48,586 bases of DNA from Xanthobacter autotrophicus (GTDB taxonomy: Bacteria > Pseudomonadota > Alphaproteobacteria > Rhizobiales > Xanthobacteraceae): the NCBI RefSeq assembly GCF_030015065.1, contig NZ_JAIVFN010000020.1, forward strand, positions 1 to 48,586, written 5' to 3'. This document shows positions 9,544 to 17,679 of this stretch, piece after piece (position 1 is the first letter of the stretch; each line of letters starts with the position of its first letter). The translations under genes and the position numbers were made by a program. The notes under the pieces were generated by a model, which saw only the letters and a program-made list of their open reading frames with translations, ran no database searches and was not told the DNA's origin.

Positions 9544-9678
9544 GGACAACTCCGTCCGGAACGAACCGGGAAAACGAGCCTTACACACGCGCGCGGCGGC
9601 ATGCAACGGACAAGGCCGCGGGGAATGGGAACCGGGCCGGTCGCCCATGCCACAGGACCGCGGTCTCCCGCCTGTCCC

Positions 9679-10590
9679 TCATACGTGCGCCGGCGGCGTT
9701 CGGCGCACTTCATCGAAACATCCCGCCAATTTTCCGGCGCGGATGGCGAAGCGGTGCGGATCGAGGCACGCCAGCGCCAACGCGCAGCCCCCGGCCAGCT
9801 TGGCGATCTGCGCGAAGGTCGCGCGGGAGCGGCCGTATTTTTCAAGCACGTAGCGCTCCGATTGCATCTTGGCGCGGTTGACCCGGAAGGTCTGCTTGAG
9901 CGACGGCGCGCTGGAGCGCCCGCCCGCATGGGTCACCCGCGCCGCCGTCACCACGATGATGGGAATGCGCCGGGCGATGGCGCGCAGCGAGAGGTCGTCA
10001 TCCTCGTGATAGAGGAAGATGGCCTCGTCGAAACCGCCGAGGGCGAAGAAGGCGTCCCACCCCATCATGAAGGCGGCGCCGTGGACGAAGCGGGTGCAGT
10101 AATCCCCCGCGATCTCCTCGGGCGACAGGCGCAGCCGGCGCGGCACCCTTTCCAGGATGGAGCCTTCCTTGCGCATCAGCCGGCCATTCTCGCCCATGAT
10201 GGACGGCATCAGGATGGCCGGGTCGCCATAGCGGCCGGCGGCGGCGAGGAGCGCCGGCAGCGTATCGGCGTCCAGGACGGCGTCGGGATTGAGGAACAGG
10301 ACGTAAGGGGTGGCCGCCCGCCGGGCGCCGGCATTGCAGGCGGTGCCGAAGCCCGCATTGGCCGGCATTTCGAGGACGTCCACCGGCCGCGACAGGCCGC
10401 CCCGCCATGAGGTGCCCTCGGGGCTTGCATTGTCCACGATGACCACCGGGCAGGCCGTCGGCACGCTCGCGACCGCCCGGCCGATCACCGCACCGCTGTT
10501 ATACGTGACGAACACCACCGTGACGGCGGACAATGGGAAGCCGGTGGAGAGATCGGCGGACACGGGACCCTCGCTGGAGCCCGCGCCCAT
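9679..10590 (-). CDS. Family 2 glycosyltransferase
   Basis: This 303-residue protein has the GT-A fold signatures of family GT2: VTVVFVTYNSG near residue 23, VIVDNASPEG near 50, NAGFGTACNAGA near 80, FLNPDAVL (the DXD-equivalent) near 100, and FLYHEDDDLSLR near 193. It resembles rhamnosyl- or related transferases that build lipopolysaccharide or exopolysaccharide from NDP-sugars at the cytoplasmic face of the membrane. It has no transmembrane segment other than a possible short hydrophobic stretch near the C-terminus. It lies 66 bases downstream of the GT9 gene on the same strand, and the two probably form one operon modifying a surface glycan. Donor and acceptor cannot be read from the sequence. 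Confidence 0.86.
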   Translation of the reverse strand: MGAGSSEGPVSADLSTGFPLSAVTVVFVTYNSGAVIGRAVASVPTACPVVIVDNASPEGTSWRGGLSRPVDVLEMPANAGFGTACNAGARRAATPYVLFLNPDAVLDADTLPALLAAAGRYGDPAILMPSIMGENGRLMRKEGSILERVPRRLRLSPEEIAGDYCTRFVHGAAFMMGWDAFFALGGFDEAIFLYHEDDDLSLRAIARRIPIIVVTAARVTHAGGRSSAPSLKQTFRVNRAKMQSERYVLEKYGRSRATFAQIAKLAGGCALALACLDPHRFAIRAGKLAGCFDEVRRTPPAHV

Positions 10591-10656
10591 CGGATCGGCA
10601 CACGCGGTCTCTTTCCTGAACGGCGGGCGATCGGCGCCCGCTTGGCTTTCCTGCCT

Positions 10657-11868
10657 TCAGGAGGCCGCGAACACAAGCTCCGGCTGCGGGGCCGCGCCAA
10701 GGCGCCTCAACTCGGGATGACGGGCAACGCCGGACATGGCGGAGAGCACCGCCTCGGGGTCGATCACGCTCATGCACCGGCGCTGATAGGGGCACTGGGT
10801 CTCGATCGACAGCCCGCACGGCGCGCAGCCGGCACCAGCGTGCAGCACCACCGTCGCCGGCCCCACGGGGGCCCAGACTCGGACATCGGCAAAGCCGGAG
10901 AAGAGGGCGACGGTGGGCACGCCCAGCGATGCCGCAAGGTGGGTGGTGCCGGTATCCACCCCGACGAAGGCGGCGGCGGCGTTCATCACCGCCGGGAGGT
11001 CGGCGAGCTCCACCTTGCCCACCAGATCGCGCAGCCGGCCGGGCGGAAGCGCCATGGCGATGCGCGCCGTCGTTTCCGCCTCCTCGCCGCGCCCGATGAC
11101 GGCGATGTCGAGGCTGGTGCGTTCCACCATGGCGCGGGCGAGGCCGATCCAGCCCTCGGCCGTCCAGCCCTTGATGCCGAGCCGCGTTCCCGGCGCGAGG
11201 ATGACGCAATCCTGCGTCTCCGCCACCGCAAGCGCGTCGGTCGCGAACGGCGCCGTCTCGCCTTGCATGTCGCGGGCATGCGCCAGCGCTTCCACCAGCA
11301 GCACCAGCCGGGTGGAGGAATGGGTCATGGCCGGCCACGGCTTGCGGCGCATGCACCGCTCCATCTCGGGCAGCGCGATGTCGAGGGGAAACGGGTTGGC
11401 CGGGTCGGCAAAGCCGGCACGGAATTTCGCGTCGAGGCCCCAGAGCAGCGCCCGGGCCTCGTCCTCCTGCCGCAGGTCGATGACGATGTCGTGGGGCGGC
11501 ACGCCCAGTGCGCTCAGTTCGCTCACGTCGTCCGCATTGGCGAAACGTGGCGCCTGCATGCGGGCGCCGAAGAAATCGAAGCTGTAGACCGAAGCGAACA
11601 GGCCCGTGGAGCGGGCCAGCTCCACCACGAAGGGTGCGCACAGAAGGGAGATGGTCGAGGTGGGAAACGCCGCCCGCAACCGCTCCACGGCGGGCAACGC
11701 GGTGATGAAGTCGCCGATATGGTCGAGCTTCACCACAAGGATGGATGGCGATGGCCCCAGCGCCCGCAAGGCTTGGGACGGACTGGTCCAGACCTGCGCC
11801 ACCGGCACGCCCAAAGGCGCGACGCTGGGTGTTCGCTTGCGTCGGCGGAAGAGGTCACGCAGCTTCAT
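10657..11868 (-). CDS. Family 9 glycosyltransferase (heptosyltransferase-like)
   Basis: This 403-residue protein matches the ADP-heptose:LPS heptosyltransferase family (GT9, GT-B fold). ILVVKLDHIGDFITALPAVERLR near residues 43-65 (the HIGD segment is the landmark) is the N-terminal signature, and VGVDTGTTHLAASLGVPTVALF near residue 315 is the nucleotide-sugar-binding signature. CAPCGLSIETQCPYQRRCM near residue 350 is a cysteine-rich loop common in this family. I chose the ATG at 11868 (MKLRDLFRRRKR); a start at 11958 would add 30 residues without family resemblance. With the downstream GT2 gene it suggests a lipopolysaccharide core or related glycan operon. Confidence 0.86.
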   Translation of the reverse strand: MKLRDLFRRRKRTPSVAPLGVPVAQVWTSPSQALRALGPSPSILVVKLDHIGDFITALPAVERLRAAFPTSTISLLCAPFVVELARSTGLFASVYSFDFFGARMQAPRFANADDVSELSALGVPPHDIVIDLRQEDEARALLWGLDAKFRAGFADPANPFPLDIALPEMERCMRRKPWPAMTHSSTRLVLLVEALAHARDMQGETAPFATDALAVAETQDCVILAPGTRLGIKGWTAEGWIGLARAMVERTSLDIAVIGRGEEAETTARIAMALPPGRLRDLVGKVELADLPAVMNAAAAFVGVDTGTTHLAASLGVPTVALFSGFADVRVWAPVGPATVVLHAGAGCAPCGLSIETQCPYQRRCMSVIDPEAVLSAMSGVARHPELRRLGAAPQPELVFAAS

Positions 11869-12143
11869 GATGGCAGGTCCGGCGTGAACATCGCAGATTG
11901 AGGCCAGCAAAGCGAAGCCGTCTTCGCCGACAATGCCAGCGCCCGGCCAATATGGCATTCTGCTGCGGTGTGCAAATGCCGTAACGCAACCAGACTGGTC
12001 TCCCGCATCCCGCCCATCGGTTCAACACCAAAGGCGCGTGCCAGTCGAACTGCGGGCAACACGGTCAGCATCACTGTCGCTTATTGAAGTCAAGCATCGA
12101 CTTCCACTCCCGGCTGTTTCAACCTTGGCGCGCTTCCTTTTGG

Positions 12144-12286
12144 GAAGGATGGTGTCTCGGTTTGAAAGTCCTCTGCTGCGACCGGACACGCCCTGGAACC
12201 CTCTCCCGCAAGCGGCAGGGGAGTGGCGCCGGTGCCGCGTTTCAAACCGAGGCACGACCGGAGATCGGCAGCACTGGCCATCCTTC
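12144..12286. repeat. Nested long inverted repeat
   Basis: Outer arms GAAGGATGG (12144-12152) and CCATCCTTC (12278-12286) are perfect complements. Next, 16-base arms at 12152-12167 and 12240-12255 (containing CTCGGTTTGAAA and TTTCAAACCGAG) pair at 15 of 16 positions, with the exception being a T/G pair that would wobble in RNA. The centre contains the CCCTCTCCCGC palindrome (12199-12222). The right side matches 26 of 32 bases with 27141-27172. Confidence 0.7.
12199..12222. repeat. Intergenic palindrome, copy 2
   Basis: CCCTCTCCCGC (12199-12209), a central AA, then GCGGCAGGGGA (12212-12222). The left arm is identical to the copy at 48530; the right arm is diverged. It forms the core of the larger nested palindrome. 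Confidence 0.55.
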
Positions 12287-12311
12287 GGGGTTTTCGCTAG
12301 AAGGCGCCCCC

Positions 12312-13619
12312 ATGCGGAAGGTGCCAGCAACGCGCGTCGGGCGGCGCCACGTTCTCTTCGTGGCCGGCTACGATCCGATGGCGGTGGAGGGCCACCATCG
12401 CATCTTCCTGCGCGAGCTGAAGCGCTTCGGCGCGGTGTGGCGGGCGGCGACAGCCTGCCGCGATGCCGCTCCGGTGCCGACCCCCACCGGCGCGCTCTGG
12501 CGGTGCGAGGCCCAAGGGCCGGGGTGGCATACCAACACCGCCTTCGAGATCCTGGCCTGGGACGACCTCGCCCGCGCCGACATGCAGCGGCCCGCATCGT
12601 CCCACCTCCGCGGCTCGCTGCGCGCGGTCCTCGACATGGTGACGAGCGGCACCATCGCCGCCTATTTCCGCTCCAGCCGGCGCTACGGCTTCTTCTTCCT
12701 CTTCACCTACCTGCTGCTGCTCGCCTTCTGGGGGGCTGCGGTGGCGGTGGGCTTCGGCGTCGCGCATCTGCTCGCGCCCCACTTGGGCGCGGTCGCGGCA
12801 GGGCTCGGCGGCGCAGCGGCGGCCCTCGCCGGCGGCCTGCTGCTGATGCGCTGGCCGGGGCGACGCTTCCGCCTGCGGCAATCCCTCGACCTTGCGGAAT
12901 TCTCGGTGGACTTCGCCCATGGCCGCCACCCCGAAGTGGATGCCCGCGTCATGGCCTTCGCCGGGCGGCTGCGCGCCGTGGAGGCCGAAGCCGCGCGCGA
13001 GGGCGTGGAGGAGATCATCATCGCCGGGCACAGCCTCGGCGCCATGCATGCGGTCTCGACGGTGGCGGCGGCGCTCGATCAGGACCCGGCGTTCGGCACC
13101 CGGGTTCCGGTGCGCATCCTCACCCTCGGCAGCACCACGGCCAAGTTCGCGCTGCATCCTGCCGGCGCGCGGCTGCGGGCGGCGGCGCAGCGGGTGGCCG
13201 GCGCGCCGCAGGTCGGCTGGGTGGAGGTGCAGTCGCGGGACGACATCGTCTCCTTCTACAAGGTCAATCCGGTGACCCTCGACCGCGCCACTTTCGCCGA
13301 GCCGCAGCTGGCGGTGGGAGATTTCTCCCAGCGCCCGCTGCTGCGGCACGTGCCGGTACGCGACATGGTCTCCCGGCCGACCTACCGGCGCTTCTTCCTC
13401 GATGTCATGCGCCGCCACTGCCAGTGCTTCCTGGCAAGCGACATCCGCGCGCCCCACGATTTCTACGCCTATGTGTGCGGCCCGTTCGCGTTCGACGTGC
13501 TGGCCGCGCACATGGACGCCCTGTGTGCCTATATGGCGCCCGACGGCACCCCCCTGCCCGCCTCGCTCGACCCGGGCGGGCGTCTCATGCCCCATCCTGA
13601 CCAAGCGAGCCCTGAATGA
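12312..13619 (+). CDS. Membrane-anchored alpha/beta hydrolase of unknown substrate
   Basis: This 435-residue protein has a soluble N-terminal part starting with a beta strand and loop (RHVLFVAGYDPM), two adjacent hydrophobic segments at about residues 127-153 and 156-179, and a C-terminal catalytic part with the lipase-type nucleophile elbow GHSLG at residues 239-243 (Ser241). Later Asp and His residues (QSRDDIVS near 312 and HPDQ or HFYA-type His) could complete a triad, but I cannot assign them. The ATG at 12312 is preceded by AAGG at 12301-12304; the frame remains open upstream through the palindrome, which I treat as non-coding. The stop overlaps the next start (ATGA at 13616-13619), so the methyltransferase-like gene is translationally coupled. 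A lipid or prenyl substrate is inference from that partner. Confidence 0.75.
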   Translation: MRKVPATRVGRRHVLFVAGYDPMAVEGHHRIFLRELKRFGAVWRAATACRDAAPVPTPTGALWRCEAQGPGWHTNTAFEILAWDDLARADMQRPASSHLRGSLRAVLDMVTSGTIAAYFRSSRRYGFFFLFTYLLLLAFWGAAVAVGFGVAHLLAPHLGAVAAGLGGAAAALAGGLLLMRWPGRRFRLRQSLDLAEFSVDFAHGRHPEVDARVMAFAGRLRAVEAEAAREGVEEIIIAGHSLGAMHAVSTVAAALDQDPAFGTRVPVRILTLGSTTAKFALHPAGARLRAAAQRVAGAPQVGWVEVQSRDDIVSFYKVNPVTLDRATFAEPQLAVGDFSQRPLLRHVPVRDMVSRPTYRRFFLDVMRRHCQCFLASDIRAPHDFYAYVCGPFAFDVLAAHMDALCAYMAPDGTPLPASLDPGGRLMPHPDQASPE

Positions 13620-14206
13620 GCCTCGTCACCTTCGCCAAGATCGCCTGGGCGGTCGGCGTCGTCTCCTGGTACGTGCTGCGCATCCCCTTCGAGCGGAGGG
13701 CGAAGCGCCAGCAGGTGGCCGATGCGCGACATCGCACCGCCCGCGACATGACGCTGCTCACCATCTCCACCCTCGGCCTCGGGGTGCTGCCGGCCATCTA
13801 CGCCATCACCTCCTTCCCGCGCTTTGCCTCCTACGCGCCGGTGCCGGCGCAGGTGGTGGCGGGAGTTCTGGTGTTCGTCGCGGCGCTGTGGCTGTTCTGG
13901 CGCACCCATCGCCAGCTCGGGCGCAACTGGTCGGTGACGCTGGAGATCAAGGACAAGCACAAGCTCATCACCTCCGGCGTCTATGAGCGGGTGCGCCACC
14001 CCATGTATTCCGCCTTCTTCCTGTGGGCGCTGGCGCAGGCGCTGCTGTTGCCCAATCTGATCGCCGGTCCGGCGGGCCTGGTGGGCTTCGGCACGCTGTT
14101 CTTCTTCCGGGTGGGGCGCGAGGAGAGGATGATGCGCGAGGCCTTCGGCGCCGAATACGAAGCCTATGAGAAGCGCACCAAGCGCGTCATTCCCGGCCTC
14201 TACTGA
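13616..14206 (+). CDS. Isoprenylcysteine carboxyl methyltransferase-like membrane protein
   Basis: The 196-residue protein has about four to five membrane segments and the C-terminal signature of the ICMT/NnrU-like phospholipid methyltransferase family: a GVYERVRHPMYSA motif near residues 121-133 and REERMMREAFGAEYEAYEKRTK near 168-190 (landmark residues EE and YxxY). Family members methylate lipid or prenylated acceptors using SAM bound at the membrane interface. Its ATG overlaps the stop of the upstream membrane hydrolase by four bases, so the two are made together. Bacteria lack prenylated CaaX proteins, so the real acceptor is probably a lipid or small molecule; this is inference. Confidence 0.83.
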   Translation: MSLVTFAKIAWAVGVVSWYVLRIPFERRAKRQQVADARHRTARDMTLLTISTLGLGVLPAIYAITSFPRFASYAPVPAQVVAGVLVFVAALWLFWRTHRQLGRNWSVTLEIKDKHKLITSGVYERVRHPMYSAFFLWALAQALLLPNLIAGPAGLVGFGTLFFFRVGREERMMREAFGAEYEAYEKRTKRVIPGLY

Positions 14207-14326
14207 GGCGACGGAACGGAGCGCGAAAGGCGCACCGGCAGCGATTGGGTCCCGCGCCGTTCACCCCGCGTCCCCCGAGAAGGGCAGACACCTGTACCAT
14301 TCCAGGTATTGGAAGGAGTGGGCCGC

Positions 14327-14614
14327 TCAGCCCTGCCGGCGGAGGAAGCCGGTGATGGTCACCCGCGCCCAGATGTCCGCCTTGTGGAACGGATCGGCGG
14401 CGTTGAAGCGCTCCGCCGCATCCCGGTCCGGCGCCTCGACGAGGAACAGGCTGCCGATCATGGTGGCGCCGTCATCGCTCACCAGCGGCCCGGACATGAC
14501 GATGCGCACGCCGAAGGCCGAGGTATCGGCGAGAAACGCCTTGTGTGCCTCGTAATGGGCAAGGCGCGTGTCGAGCGCGCCCTCCCGGTCCACGGCGTGG
14601 ATTGCAAAAAGCAT
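14327..14614 (-). CDS. YciI-like protein
   Basis: This 95-residue protein has the ferredoxin-like YciI/YCII fold: MLFAIHAVDREGA at the start, H19 in LAHYEAHKAFL, a central SGPLVSDDG near residue 45, and DPFHKADIWARVTI near 75-88. The conserved His and Asp of the family are present. Members are small, mostly uncharacterised proteins sometimes found near aromatic or oxidative-stress genes. It lies 124 bases downstream of the ABC transporter operon on the same strand and convergent with the ICMT-like gene, so it may be the last gene of the catabolic locus or an independent housekeeping gene. Confidence 0.82.
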   Translation of the reverse strand: MLFAIHAVDREGALDTRLAHYEAHKAFLADTSAFGVRIVMSGPLVSDDGATMIGSLFLVEAPDRDAAERFNAADPFHKADIWARVTITGFLRRQG

Positions 14615-14640
14615 GGGTGATGCTCCATCGGTGGCAAGGC

Positions 14641-14679
14641 GGGGCGGCTCCGCGACAGGCCGCGGCGCCGCCCCTTTTT
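14641..14679 (+). terminator. Plus-strand intrinsic terminator-like hairpin
   Basis: GGGGCGGC (14641-14648) pairs with GCCGCCCC (14667-14674), with an inner CCGCG/CGCGG stem, and TTTTT follows at 14675-14679 on the plus strand. No plus-strand gene ends nearby; the closest, at 14206, would have to be read through the YciI-like gene. Confidence 0.5.
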
Positions 14680-14738
14680 GTTCCGCTCAGCCCCCTGAGA
14701 TCAAGTGATCCTGACGGGCGCGGTCGGTCGCCGCGGGA

Positions 14739-15719
14739 TCAGTTGGTCTTGGTGGACATGGCCGCGGCATCCGCCCAGGACGGGCAGGAGCGGCTTTCGA
14801 GCGGCACGTCGTAGGGCTGGTAGTTGGCGGCGTTGACCACGGTGGGCTTCAGCACCACCTCGCCGACGATGGGCTGGCCACGCAGGGCGCGGATGGCCAC
14901 CATGGTGCCGATACAACCCTGCACGAAGCCGTTGTAGTCGCCGGAAGCCAGCAGCTTGCCGGCCTTGATGGCGTCCACCGCCTCCTTGGTGCCGTTGATG
15001 CCGATCACCCTGGCCTTGCGGTTGGCCCCGTCTAGGGCCTCGATGGCGCCGATGGCCATGGCGTCGTTGGCGGCCAGCACCCCATCGATCTGCGGGTGCG
15101 ACTGCATCAAATTCTCCATCACCTGGAGCCCCTGCAGGCGCTGGTAATTGCCGGGCTGGCTGGCCAGCAGCTTCACGTCCTTGAATTCCTTGATGGCGTC
15201 GTTGAAGCCGCGCACCCGGTCGATGCTGGTCAGCGAGCCCTTGACGCCTTCGAGGATGACGACATTGCCCTTGCCGCCCATGGCCTTGAGCATGAAGCGG
15301 CCAGTCTCCAGGCCGAGGCTGTAGTCGTCGGCACCCACGAAGGCGAGGAACTTGCCGCCGGCGCTGCGGTCGGTGACGTTCACCACCGGGATCCCGGCGT
15401 CGTTGATCTGCTCCACGCCGGGCACCATGGCCTTGTAGTCCACCGGCACGAACACGATGGCGCTCGGCTTCTTCACGATCACGTCCTCGATCTGGCTCAG
15501 CTGCTCGGGGATCGAGTCCGGCTTGGTGGGAATATAGTGCACCACCTTCGCACCCATGGCCTTCGCCGCCGCCTCGGTGCCGACGCGGACGGTCTGGAAG
15601 TAGGGATTGGTCTGGTTCTTGGTGAAGACCGCGATGGTCTCGCCGTCAGCGAGCGCCGCCGAGGCGAGGAGGGTGACGGGCAGCGCCAGGACGGCGCGCT
15701 TGAGCTTCGACATCGACAT
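14739..15719 (-). CDS. Ribose-type ABC transporter substrate-binding protein
   Basis: This 326-residue periplasmic binding protein belongs to the RbsB/type 1 periplasmic binding family (Peripla_BP_4). It begins with a signal peptide, basic SKLKR then a hydrophobic stretch ending ASAALA before DGETI. The mature part shows TIAVFTKNQTNPYFQTV near residue 29, DVIVKKPSAIVFVPVD near 78, NVTDRSAGG near 112, DRVRGF near 165, LAANDAMAIGAIEAL near 211 and GINGT near 237, all typical of CUT2 sugar-binding proteins. Two cysteines (QGCIGT and SRSCPSW) could be a disulfide. GGAGGA precedes the ATG at 15719. It is the last of four transporter genes. The ligand is unknown; sugars, sugar alcohols and cyclic compounds are known for the family. 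Confidence 0.92.
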   Translation of the reverse strand: MSMSKLKRAVLALPVTLLASAALADGETIAVFTKNQTNPYFQTVRVGTEAAAKAMGAKVVHYIPTKPDSIPEQLSQIEDVIVKKPSAIVFVPVDYKAMVPGVEQINDAGIPVVNVTDRSAGGKFLAFVGADDYSLGLETGRFMLKAMGGKGNVVILEGVKGSLTSIDRVRGFNDAIKEFKDVKLLASQPGNYQRLQGLQVMENLMQSHPQIDGVLAANDAMAIGAIEALDGANRKARVIGINGTKEAVDAIKAGKLLASGDYNGFVQGCIGTMVAIRALRGQPIVGEVVLKPTVVNAANYQPYDVPLESRSCPSWADAAAMSTKTN

Positions 15720-15754
15720 TGGGGTTTCCTCCGGTTTTTTTGGTTGGCCTGCGG

Positions 15755-16729
15755 TCAGGTGCGCCGGCGGCCGCGCATGTCGAGCCACACGGCGAAGACG
15801 ACGATCACACCCGTGACCAGGGGCTGCCAGCTCGCATTCACCGCGAGCAGGTTCATGCCGTTGAGAACGAGCGTGAGGATCAGGGCGCCGACGAAGGTGC
15901 CGAACACGCTGCCCACCCCGCCGAACAGGGAGGCGCCGCCGATGAGCACCGCCGCGATGGCGGGCAGCGTCATGGCCTCGCCGATATCGCCTTCCGCCGA
16001 GTTGAGGCGGGCCAGGAAGACGATGGAGGCGACCCCCGCCATGGCGCCGGAGAAGGCGTAGACCAGGATCAGCCGGCGATCGACGGGAATGCCGGTGAGC
16101 CGCGCCGCCACCGGATTGGCGCCGATGGCGTAGATCTGCTGCCCCCACACCGTGCGCTGGGCGAAGATGGTACCGGCGAGCAGGAACCCGATCATCAGGT
16201 AGACCGGGATCGGGATGCCGAGGAAATAGCCCGATCCGATCTGCCGGAAGCCCGGCGGGAAGCCGTGGATGGTCTCGCCCGCCATGTAATAATAGGTGAT
16301 GCCGTGCAGCACCCAGAGCATGCCGTAGGTGGCGATGAAGGAGGGGATCCTCAGCTTCGCCACCATCAGGCCGTTGCAGATGCCCACGGCGCAGCCGGCC
16401 CCGAGGCCAGCAAGGGTGCCCAGCACCGGCGATCCCGTGACCTTGATCACCGTCGCCGCCAGGCACGCCGACAGGCCGATGTTCGCGCCCACCGAAAGGT
16501 CGAGCCCGCCGGTGAGGATCACCAGGGTGAGGCCCGCGGCGAGGAAGAACAGGAGGCTCGCCTGCCGGAGCACGTTGAGGATGTTGTTTGTGGTGAGGAA
16601 GGCATCCGTCATCACGCTGAGCGCGACGCACAGCAGTCCTGCGGCCAGCAGCCGGTAGAGCAGTTGCTCGACATCCTTCGACAGGTGGAAGCGGGGCGCG
16701 CTGGAGGAGATATCGCCGGCGATGCTCAT
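15755..16729 (-). CDS. Ribose-type ABC transporter permease (second)
   Basis: This 324-residue integral membrane protein is an RbsC-like permease (BPD_transp_2 family) with eight to ten hydrophobic helices. The signature GLTLVILTGGLDLSVG near residue 66 and NGMNLLAVNASWQPLVTG near 290 are characteristic. The ATG at 16729 overlaps the stop of the upstream permease gene by four bases, so expression is coupled; 35 bases separate its end from the substrate-binding protein gene. With its paralogue upstream it would form a heterodimeric channel for the imported compound. Confidence 0.92.
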   Translation of the reverse strand: MSIAGDISSSAPRFHLSKDVEQLLYRLLAAGLLCVALSVMTDAFLTTNNILNVLRQASLLFFLAAGLTLVILTGGLDLSVGANIGLSACLAATVIKVTGSPVLGTLAGLGAGCAVGICNGLMVAKLRIPSFIATYGMLWVLHGITYYYMAGETIHGFPPGFRQIGSGYFLGIPIPVYLMIGFLLAGTIFAQRTVWGQQIYAIGANPVAARLTGIPVDRRLILVYAFSGAMAGVASIVFLARLNSAEGDIGEAMTLPAIAAVLIGGASLFGGVGSVFGTFVGALILTLVLNGMNLLAVNASWQPLVTGVIVVFAVWLDMRGRRRT

Positions 16730-17679
16730 GACTTGTGGCTCCTCATGCCGTCGAGGAAGAGGGCGAAGATGACGAGGGCGCCGATGCAGGCCACCTGCAC
16801 CGACGAGGGGACGGCCATGAGATTCAGGCCGTTGCGCAGCACGCCCACGGTGATCACGCCGAGAAGGGTGCCGAAGATCCAGCCCTTGCCCTTCTCGAAG
16901 GAGGTGCCGCCCAGCGCCACCGCGGCGATGGCGTCGAACTCCATGCCGATGGCGGCGGTGGGATGGCCGGCATTCATGCGGGCGGTCATCAGCAGGGCCG
17001 CGACCCCGGCCATGGCCCCGCCCAGCATGTAGACGGCGACGAGCAGGCGGCGCCATTTCACGCCGGCCAGCGTCAGCGCGTCCCGGTTGCCGCCCAGCGC
17101 GCACACATAGGTGCCGAAGCGGGTGTGGTAGAGCAGCACGTGGAACAGGGCGTAGAAGCCGGCGCCGATGAGGATCGGCATGGGAAGGCCCGCCACCTCG
17201 CCGGAATAGACCTGCCGCACGAAGCGCGGAATGCCCACCACGCTCTGCCCGTCGCTGACGATCAGGGCGAGCCCCTGCGCCGCCCCGAGGGTGCCCAGGG
17301 TGGCGACGAAGGGCGGGATGGACAGCACCGACACCAGCCACCCGTTCACCAGCCCGAAGGCGAGGCCGACGCCCAGCGCGCCGGCAAGGCCGAGCGCCAG
17401 CGACTTTGTGGAGACCACGATCAGCGCCAGCACCAGCGAGGCGAGGGTGAGCACCGCGCCCATGGAGAGGTCGAGCCCCTCGGTCATGATGATCAGCGTC
17501 ATCGGCAAGGCGAGGAGCAGCAGGATCACCGACTGCACCAGGATGTTGGAGAGGTTTCCGGCGGAGAGGAAGCCAGGGCTCGCCACCGAGAACAGCGCCG
17601 CCAGGAGGCCGAGGGCCACGGCGACGCCCGGCACCGCCGGGAGGCGCGGGGCGGGGGAGGAAAGGGTCTGGTCACTCAT
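16726..17679 (-). CDS. Ribose-type ABC transporter permease (first)
   Basis: This 317-residue permease of the same RbsC-like family has the GLDLSMGAVLTLASLV segment near residue 69, an IPPFVATLGTLGAAQGLALIVS segment near 120-140 and NGLNLMAVPSSVQ near 280. Start ATG at 17679 lies within the end of the ATPase gene (8-base overlap). The two permeases are only moderately similar to each other, implying a heterodimer. GGAG-like bases upstream of 17679 lie within the ATPase reading frame, so translational coupling is probable. Confidence 0.92.
   Translation of the reverse strand: MSDQTLSSPAPRLPAVPGVAVALGLLAALFSVASPGFLSAGNLSNILVQSVILLLLALPMTLIIMTEGLDLSMGAVLTLASLVLALIVVSTKSLALGLAGALGVGLAFGLVNGWLVSVLSIPPFVATLGTLGAAQGLALIVSDGQSVVGIPRFVRQVYSGEVAGLPMPILIGAGFYALFHVLLYHTRFGTYVCALGGNRDALTLAGVKWRRLLVAVYMLGGAMAGVAALLMTARMNAGHPTAAIGMEFDAIAAVALGGTSFEKGKGWIFGTLLGVITVGVLRNGLNLMAVPSSVQVACIGALVIFALFLDGMRSHKS

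Larger units (their letters stand above)
11869..12311. other. Divergent intergenic region with long nested palindrome
   Basis: These 443 bases separate a minus-strand glycosyltransferase operon from a plus-strand hydrolase operon. I see no convincing gene. The right half (12144-12286) is a long nested inverted repeat described separately. Short frames across the region lack recognisable protein sequence. Promoters for both flanking operons should lie here, but I could not place them with confidence. Confidence 0.6.

Noticed and set aside
7624-10410. 928-codon plus-strand frame opposite dxs and the GT2 gene
   Set aside because: It spans two convincing minus-strand genes and contains no recognisable domain; it arises from GC-rich codon bias.
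12084-12311. N-terminal extension of the membrane hydrolase through the palindrome
   Set aside because: The extra 76 residues are encoded by inverted repeats, and an ATG with an AAGG site exists at 12312.
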